Source: JACVRW01 sp963814095
GTDB taxonomy: Bacteria; Actinomycetota; Thermoleophilia; Solirubrobacterales; Thermoleophilaceae
Length of the DNA stretch: 64,000 nt
Direction: 5' to 3'
Assembly: GCA_963814095.1 (NCBI GenBank)
Contig: CAWFBT010000014.1
Span: 206,887-270,886 of the forward strand
Shown here: one piece after another, positions 57,127-64,000 of the stretch
How positions within the stretch are numbered: position 1 is the stretch's first letter
How the letters are laid out: each line of letters opens with the position of its first letter
Position numbers and translations under genes: made by a program
The notes under the pieces: model-generated
Database searches by the model: none
What the model saw: only the letters and a program-made list of their open reading frames with translations
What the model was told of the DNA's origin: nothing

Positions 57127-57159
57127 CCGCGCCGTTTGGGCTACGGTCGGTGCTGGCGT

Positions 57160-58874
<1,715 letters not shown>

Positions 58875-58878
<4 letters not shown>

Positions 58879-59615
58879 ACCCCGAGCAGCGCCGCGAGGG
58901 CGATCATCAGCATGCCGCCCACGACCGTGCCCGCGATCGCGAGTGGGCGGCCCGGCCGCCTGAAGGCCTCGGGGGCGAGCTCGAAGACGACCAGGCTGAG
59001 CATCGCTCCCGCCGCAAACGCGAACGACAGCGGCAGGAGCACGTTGATCTCCTGCACGAGCGCGTAGGCGATCAGCGCGCCGACGGGCTGCGGCGCACTC
59101 GTCAGTACCGCCGCCCAGAACTGCTGGCGTGGCGGGAATCCGGCTGCGTCCATCGGTATCGCCACGCTCGTCCCCTCCGGGATGTTCTGCAGGCCGATCG
59201 CGAGGATCACGAACAGGCCGAGCCCCTCCTCATCCGACGCGAAGGCGGTGCCGATCGCGAAGCCCTCCGGCAGGCTGTGGAGCAGCAGGACGGCGAAGAC
59301 GAGCATCGAGCGCCGGACGCCGGCGCCGCGCAGCCGTCCGACATGGACGTCACGCGCCTCGAGGAGTCGGCGCGAGACGAGCAGGAAAGCGACGCCCAGA
59401 GCCAGCCCGGCTCCCACCGTTCCCAGGGAGCCGTCGTCCAGAGCCGGCATCAGCAGCCCGACGACGGACGCCACGGTCATCAGGCCCACCGTCAGCCCCC
59501 ACAGCCCGGGCCGCAGGCTCTCGGCGCGCTCGCCGAGATGCGCCACCGGCAGGGCGCCGAGCCCGGTGGCCAAGGCGGTCGCCGAGCCGGCCAGCGCCAG
59601 CGCCGCGGCGTCCAC
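58875..59615 (-). CDS. ZIP-family metal transporter
   Basis: A 246-residue eight-helix ZIP protein: LLLHSLPEGFAIGTAF and IGLQNIPEGTSVAIPM are the helix IV/V metal-binding motifs with H-S-x-P-E-G and Q-N-x-P-E-G. This is typical for the gufA-like ZIP subfamily, which imports Zn/Fe. GTG start; only 7 bp after the response regulator stop, so both are probably one transcript. The stop overlaps the convergent kinase stop. Confidence 0.85.
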
Positions 59616-59622
59616 GCAACGC

Positions 59623-60288
59623 CTATTCGAGGAGGCCGTGGTCGAGTGCGTAGCGAACGAGCTCCGCCCGGCTCGAGCGGCCCGTCTTCTGCTGGATGTG
59701 AGAGCGGTGCGTCTCGACGGTGCGCACGCTCAGGAACAGCTGTTCCCCGACCTTTGCGTTCGTGTGTCCGAGTGCGATCAGCCGCAGGATTTCTAGCTCC
59801 CGCTGGCTGAGCCCGTCGGGCGGCCCCTCGGGCTCTGCGGGCGCGGCGGCGAGCTGGGCGCCGAGCTTGGGGTTGAGGTAGGTCTCGCCGGCCGCGGCGG
59901 CACGCACGGCGCTGACCAGCTCGGTACCGGCGGCGTGCTTGAGCACGTACCCGAGCGCGCCTGAGCGCAGAGCCTCCCGCGCGAAAGCCAGGTCCTGCTG
60001 CATGGTGAGCACGACCACGGCGGTCTCAGGCGAGCGTTCCTTGAGTGCCGGGATCTCGGGAAGGCTCGACCCCTCGGGCATGTTCAGGTCGAGCACGAGC
60101 ACCCTGGGGCGGTGCGCCAGCACGTAGCGGCGCGTGGCGTCGAGGTCACCCGCCTCCGCGACCACCTCAAAGCCCTCCTCCGCCTCGAGCACCATACGCA
60201 GCCCGCTGCGGACCACCTCGTGGTCGTCGGCGAGCACGATCGTGATAGTGCCCGCGACCGTCTCGTCTGTCGGCACTTGCGTGACCAT
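59623..60288 (-). CDS. NarL/LuxR-type response regulator (DosR-like)
   Basis: A 221-residue NarL/FixJ response regulator. Receiver: DDHEVVRSGLRMVL with the acidic pair Asp21-22, phospho-Asp67 in VLVLDLNMPEG, and Lys117. Output: LuxR HTH LSQRELEILRLIALGHTNAKVGEQLFLSVRTVETHRSHIQQKTG, about 158-205. It is the probable partner of the heme-GAF kinase that lies on the other side of the ZIP gene. ATG at 60288 follows the usual short N-terminal tail. Confidence 0.9.
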   Translation of the reverse strand: MVTQVPTDETVAGTITIVLADDHEVVRSGLRMVLEAEEGFEVVAEAGDLDATRRYVLAHRPRVLVLDLNMPEGSSLPEIPALKERSPETAVVVLTMQQDLAFAREALRSGALGYVLKHAAGTELVSAVRAAAAGETYLNPKLGAQLAAAPAEPEGPPDGLSQRELEILRLIALGHTNAKVGEQLFLSVRTVETHRSHIQQKTGRSSRAELVRYALDHGLLE

Positions 60289-60353
60289 AGTCCGCCCGGC
60301 GACTCTAGGAGGGCTGTTCGCGTCCGCCATCCGGGGATGCCACCCGTCAGCTT

Positions 60354-60366
60354 GCGGGGAACTACG
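60354..60366. promoter_or_regulatory. 13-bp motif copy 2 (GCGGGGAACTACG)
   Basis: The reverse complement of the motif at 55898, exactly conserved over 13 bp. It lies in the divergent region between the response regulator and a membrane-protein gene. A candidate binding site of that regulator. Confidence 0.5.
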
Positions 60367-60425
60367 GAGCAGGATCCGCAGCTCGCGCTGATGGCGACCT
60401 CGGCGGGCGACCCTAGCTTGCACAT

Positions 60426-61016
60426 ATGACGAGCGAGTGGCTGCTGGTCCTCGGCTGTATCTTCGCGGTCAACCTGCTGCCCGCCTTCGGCCCGCCGACG
60501 TGGGCCGTGCTCGTCTTCTTCAACCTGAAGTACGACCTCCCCGCCGTGCCGCTGATCCTCTTCGGCGCGCTCGCCGCCGCCGGCGGGCGGCTCGTTCTCG
60601 CCCTCACCGCGCGTCACTTCCGCGAACGCTTCTCACCGGAGCGCCGCGACCAGCTCGCCGCCGCCGAACAGGTGCTCGTGGGAAGCCGCGGCAAGGCCGC
60701 CGCCGGGCTCGGGCTGTTCGCGCTGTCTCCGGTGCCGTCGGCTCAGCTGTTCGTGGCAGCGGGGCTGCTCACGGTGCCGCTCGTGCCTCTGACAGTGGCA
60801 TTCTTCGCCGGCCGCCTCGTCTCCTACTCCATCTACGTGAGCGCCGCCGCGGCAGCCGAGGAGAGCCTCGGCGCGGTGCTCGGCGACGTGATCGGGTCCC
60901 CGCTGGGGATCGCCCTGCAGCTGGCCATGCTGGCCGCGCTGGTTCTACTGCTGCGGATGGACTGGACTGCTCGCGCGGCGCGGATGAGGGCACCAGCGTC
61001 CCCGCCTCTCCGGTAA
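60426..61016 (+). CDS. Multi-helix membrane protein of unknown function
   Basis: A 196-residue protein with about five hydrophobic helices. LGCIFAVNLLPAFGPPTWAVLVFFNLKYDLP resembles the first half of small VTT/DedA-like proteins, and GLGLFALSPVPSAQLFVAAGLLTVPLVPLTVAFFAGRLVSYSIYV the second. The SPVPSAQLFVAAG stretch recalls the conserved P-rich loops of SNARE-associated/VTT proteins. It starts just after the second copy of the 13-bp motif, so it may belong to the same regulon. Confidence 0.6.
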   Translation: MTSEWLLVLGCIFAVNLLPAFGPPTWAVLVFFNLKYDLPAVPLILFGALAAAGGRLVLALTARHFRERFSPERRDQLAAAEQVLVGSRGKAAAGLGLFALSPVPSAQLFVAAGLLTVPLVPLTVAFFAGRLVSYSIYVSAAAAAEESLGAVLGDVIGSPLGIALQLAMLAALVLLLRMDWTARAARMRAPASPPLR

Positions 61017-61202
61017 GCGCGGCCGCGACGGTCGACAGAGAGCAGACGGAGGCAAGCAGCCCGCCGCTCTCAACGAAGCGCGCCGCGCCTCCGCCTTCGG
61101 ACCCATCGATTCGAGCGGTCATGGTCGGTGTGGTCGCCGCCGTCGTGCCGGCGCGCCGCGGCGCACCCATGCAAGCGCTCGAGGCACTCACGGCCGAATA
61201 GA

Positions 61203-61811
61203 TCACGATCGGAGCCCTCCCGAGGTCCGGTTCTCCGACGCCCAGCGACTGGTCCCGCGAGCATCACCCTCGTCCGCGCCGTTCGTCTCGAGAGAGGGGT
61301 CGGGGAAGTTCGCAGGATGAGCCCTGAGGTCGCCCACGAGCCACCGACCGGTGAGCACGCAGCCGACAAGCAGCACGGCAAGTGGCAGCGCGTCGCCGAT
61401 TGCGTTGTTTCGCGCAAGGCCCACCACCGCCACGAGAGTCGCGAGCACCACGAGCATCAACGAGATCACCCGATGAAAGCGCCCGGCCTCCGAGTGCGGC
61501 CACGGGTCGAGCGGCCGGACGATCTCGCGCCCGTGGTCGGAGTCGGTGCAGCGCTCCTTCACCGGGCACCGGTTGCAGGCGTGAGCTCGAGCCCGGTAGC
61601 GCACGAGCCGGCGCTCGTGGTCGAACTCCTCCGGGAGGAGATACTCGCCCTCCGGGCACGTCCAGTGGTCGAGACCGGCGTGGTAGTCGAAGCCCGCCGT
61701 GCGGTACCAAAGCGAGCGTCGGTGTGTGTGCGCCGACAGCCATTCGAGCGCGAGCGCACAGATCAGGAGAGCAAAGGAATAGCCACCGGCTAGGAGCGCC
61801 TCGGGACTCAT
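61203..61811 (-). CDS. Membrane protein with zinc-ribbon-like Cys motif, co-transcribed with qNOR
   Basis: A 202-residue protein: an N-terminal helix (about 7-25), a soluble part with WTCPEGEYLLP and ACNRCPVKERCTDSD, then two more helices (about 115-160), and a Ser/Arg-rich C-tail. Cys spacing (C in TCPEG, then C-x2-C-x5-C) is close to the Cys motif seen in IS1182/IS4-type transposases, but no catalytic core is present, so this is a stand-alone metal-binding membrane protein. Its ATG overlaps the qNOR stop, so it may help assemble or regulate that enzyme. Confidence 0.65.
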   Translation of the reverse strand: MSPEALLAGGYSFALLICALALEWLSAHTHRRSLWYRTAGFDYHAGLDHWTCPEGEYLLPEEFDHERRLVRYRARAHACNRCPVKERCTDSDHGREIVRPLDPWPHSEAGRFHRVISLMLVVLATLVAVVGLARNNAIGDALPLAVLLVGCVLTGRWLVGDLRAHPANFPDPSLETNGADEGDARGTSRWASENRTSGGLRS

Positions 61812-64000
61812 GTCACGCGGGCCGACGCCGCCTCCTCTTCACTCACACCCGCCAGCCCGTGGGGTGCGCTCACCTCGGTGAAGAGGATGTCTTCGGGCTC
61901 GTCCAGGGTCACGCGCCTGACGGTGTGGCGGATGCCGATCCAGGTGATGTAGAGCACCGGCAGCGCGCCGCCCGCGATGAAGACGATGTCGCCGGGAAGG
62001 CGCAGCCATTCGATCAGGGTGTTCGTGTCTTCGGTGAGGAAGTTCAGGTCGCGCGCCTCCCAGTAGCCGTCGTTGACCGACTTGTAGAGCTGCGCGATCC
62101 CGAGCGGGAGCAGCGTCGCGAAGCACATCCAGGCGAGCCCCAGGTTCGTCGACCAGAAGGCGACGCGTGCCCACTTCTCGGGCCAGCGCTCGGCCGGGAT
62201 CAGGTAGCGCAGGCAGAACATCGCCAGGCCGATGGCAAGCATGCCGTAGACGCCCATCATGGCCGCGTGCCCGTGGTTGGCCGTCAGGGCGGTGCCGATC
62301 TCGTAATAGGAGACGATTGGCAGGTTGATCAGAAAGCCGAAGACGCCCGCGCCGAGGAAGTTCCAGAAGCCCACAGCGACGAGGAACATCACCGCCCAGC
62401 GGTGCGGGAAGGGCGTGCGAGACCTCGATTCCTGAGCGGCGCCGAGCTGAAGGAACGACCACGCCTCGACGGTCAGGAAGGTGAGTGGGATGACTTCAGC
62501 GGCGCTGAAGAAAGCGCCGAGCGCCATATGCTCGGCGGGCTCACCCGAGAAGTAGAGGTGGTGCATCGTCCCGATGACACCCCCGAGCGAGTACAGGATG
62601 ATGTCCAGGAAGATCACGGTGAGGGCTACCTTCTCGCGCACCACCCCGAGCAGCACGAACATGTAGGCCACCATCACCGTCGTGAACAGCTCGAGGAAGT
62701 CCTCCACCCAGAGGTGGACGACCCAGAAGCGCCAGAACTCGTTGACGGTGAAGTGCTGCCCTGTTTGGGCGATCAGGCCGACGGCATAGAAGGCCGGGAT
62801 GGCGAGCGCCGCCAGGAAGAACAGCCAGGGCATGTTGGCGGCGTGCTCCCGGCGCAGCCGGGTGCGCAGGACGCGCCACAGCATGAACAGCCAGACGAAG
62901 AGGCCTACGGTGAGCAGAACCTGCCAGACGCGCGCGAGGTCGAGGTACTCGAAGCCCTGCAGCCCGAACCAGTTCGTCGCCGCGTCGCCGAGCAGGCCGT
63001 GAATTCCCAGGAAGGAGCCGATCAGCGTTCCGAAGACCACAACCGCAAGCGCTCCGAGCAGCATGAAGGCGAGCTTGCCCTGGCCGCGCGGCTCACGGCG
63101 GGCGATCATCGGCGCGAGGAAGATCCCTGCGGCAACGAACGAGGTCGCGACCCAGAAGATCGCGAGCTGCACGTGCCAGGTGCGCATCAGGTTGAACGGA
63201 AAGACCTCCGCGAGGTTGACCCCGAAGAAGCTGGCCAGCTCGGCTCGGTAGTGCTGCGAGGCGGCGCCGACGAGCGTCTGGAGCACGAAGAGAGCCGCCA
63301 TCACAAAGAAGAACCACGCGCAGGCCCGCTGCGCCGGCGTGAGCGCGATGTCGCCTGGAGTCCGGAAGCTCAGCGTGGCCTGCTCGCGCCCGTGCCAGCC
63401 GAGGATGTTCCAGCGTCCGAACGCGCCGAAGAGCAAACCGATGCCACCGAGCAGCGCGATCAGCGAAAGCACCGACCAGACGACCACGTTGGCGGTGGGC
63501 TCGTTGTCCACACGGGGCTCGGGCGGCCAGTTGTTGGTGTAGCTGTAGTTGTGGCCCGGCCGCTCGGCGGAAGCGGTCCACGCCGTCCATCCGAAGAAGG
63601 CGGTCAGGGCTCGCAGGTCGTCATGATCGGTGATCGCGTCGGGCCTCAGTCCGTGCTTGGTGGTGGGCTCGGAGAAGAAGCGGGCGTAGTGGCCGACGAG
63701 CCGCCGGTGGGCCTGGGCCTGCTCGCGGGTGAGCTCGAGCACGCCCGTGCGCTCGTCGTAGCGGTTGGTGCGGAAGACCTCGATCGTCTCGCGCGCCGCG
63801 GCGTCGGAGCGCGCGCCGCCGAGACGACGCCTGACGTAGTCGGCCGACCGGCGGAGATAGTCGGCGGTGTAGTCCGGCCCGAGGTAAGCGCCGTGTCCGT
63901 AGACCGAGCCGTACTCCATCAGGCCGTTGTTCAGAAAGACCTCTTGGCCACGCTCGACGTCGCGCTCGGTGTAGACGAGCTCACCCGACGGATCGACCGC
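61808..64000 (-). CDS. norZ: Quinol-type nitric oxide reductase (5' end outside window)
   Basis: 731 codons of a qNOR, running off the end of the window. The start of the N-terminal cytochrome-c-like extension is missing; EVFLNNGLMEYGSVYGHGAYLGPD is its standard motif. The heme-copper core shows HLWVEDFLELF (FeB His and Glu), GTMHHLYFSG (two His) and FFSAAEVIPLTFL (second Glu), so all FeB ligands and the catalytic Glu are present. The enzyme reduces NO to N2O with quinol. The stop overlaps the downstream membrane-protein start (ATGA). It ends the redox/NO island. Confidence 0.93.
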   Translation of the reverse strand, partial: AVDPSGELVYTERDVERGQEVFLNNGLMEYGSVYGHGAYLGPDYTADYLRRSADYVRRRLGGARSDAAARETIEVFRTNRYDERTGVLELTREQAQAHRRLVGHYARFFSEPTTKHGLRPDAITDHDDLRALTAFFGWTAWTASAERPGHNYSYTNNWPPEPRVDNEPTANVVVWSVLSLIALLGGIGLLFGAFGRWNILGWHGREQATLSFRTPGDIALTPAQRACAWFFFVMAALFVLQTLVGAASQHYRAELASFFGVNLAEVFPFNLMRTWHVQLAIFWVATSFVAAGIFLAPMIARREPRGQGKLAFMLLGALAVVVFGTLIGSFLGIHGLLGDAATNWFGLQGFEYLDLARVWQVLLTVGLFVWLFMLWRVLRTRLRREHAANMPWLFFLAALAIPAFYAVGLIAQTGQHFTVNEFWRFWVVHLWVEDFLELFTTVMVAYMFVLLGVVREKVALTVIFLDIILYSLGGVIGTMHHLYFSGEPAEHMALGAFFSAAEVIPLTFLTVEAWSFLQLGAAQESRSRTPFPHRWAVMFLVAVGFWNFLGAGVFGFLINLPIVSYYEIGTALTANHGHAAMMGVYGMLAIGLAMFCLRYLIPAERWPEKWARVAFWSTNLGLAWMCFATLLPLGIAQLYKSVNDGYWEARDLNFLTEDTNTLIEWLRLPGDIVFIAGGALPVLYITWIGIRHTVRRVTLDEPEDILFTEVSAPHGLAGVSEEEAASARVT

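Noticed and set aside
61203..61811. Possible transposase fragment because of the CNRCPVKERC motif
   Set aside because: No DDE core, inverted repeats or target duplications; the gene overlaps qNOR in a normal operon and has membrane helices.
61808..64000. Possible nitric oxide dismutase instead of NO reductase
   Set aside because: Dismutases lack the FeB ligand pattern seen here; His, Glu, two His and the second Glu of qNOR are all present.

Overview
The window is about 64 kb of very GC-rich DNA. Genes are tightly packed, many start with GTG or TTG, and stop/start overlaps (ATGA, GTGA) are common. The gene set points to an actinobacterium, most likely of the Thermoleophilia/Solirubrobacterales type: coenzyme F420 synthesis genes with an F420-type luciferase-like oxidoreductase, crotonyl-CoA carboxylase/reductase with an ethylmalonyl-CoA-type mutase and MeaB, a ClpS adaptor, a DosS/DosR-like two-component system and a quinol-type nitric oxide reductase. 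The lineage is inferred from gene content only; there is no rRNA gene here.

Layout. 1-9.6 kb: end of an aldehyde dehydrogenase, a ThDP enzyme coupled to a FUSC membrane protein, a class III CoA-transferase, small NTF2-fold and VOC proteins, an F420-type oxidoreductase, a MobA-like nucleotidyltransferase and a secreted beta-propeller-like protein. 9.6-15.4 kb: MeaB, ethylmalonyl-CoA mutase-like protein, an MBL hydrolase, ClpS and crotonyl-CoA carboxylase/reductase. 15.5-22.9 kb: phosphodiesterase, MarR with an MFS exporter, a GST-like protein, a coiled-coil nuclease-like protein, an acyltransferase and YgfZ. 22.9-30.2 kb: a metal module (multicopper oxidase, ZIP transporter, DtxR regulator) behind a DtxR-type palindrome, then SoxR, an orphan substrate-binding lipoprotein, an aquaporin and a PhoX-like protein. 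30.2-35.2 kb: cofE, cofC, cofD, two SDRs and HMG-CoA lyase. 35.3-45 kb: transporters, enoyl-CoA hydratase, acetoacetyl-CoA synthetase, a membrane peptidase and an alpha/beta hydrolase. 45.3-52.3 kb: five tRNA genes interspersed with metal/thiol-resistance genes (CadC-like ArsR with a CDF-like transporter; MerR with small Cys-pair proteins), a phosphotriesterase-like protein and a candidate RiPP pair (Asp-rich peptide plus JmjC oxygenase). 52.3-64 kb: an integration-scar-like tRNA half, then a redox/hypoxia island with flavodoxin, two tandem universal stress proteins, an SQR-like flavoprotein, a heme-GAF histidine kinase, a LuxR-type response regulator, a ZIP transporter and qNOR.

How genes work together. 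The mutase, MeaB, crotonyl-CoA carboxylase/reductase, acyl-CoA enzymes and HMG-CoA lyase fit an ethylmalonyl-CoA or branched acyl-CoA metabolism. The 53-64 kb island resembles a dormancy (DosR-type) regulon that couples O2/NO sensing to stress proteins and NO removal; an exact 13-bp motif shared by two of its promoter regions supports co-regulation.

Quality note. At least eight genes (nine lesions) are broken by what looks like one extra base, nearly always an extra G on the given strand. This looks like systematic sequence error rather than decay, and the affected genes are annotated as whole genes with the frameshift noted. Two other genes (a YnfA-family gene and an OmpR-type regulator) have lost internal or N-terminal parts and look truly degraded.
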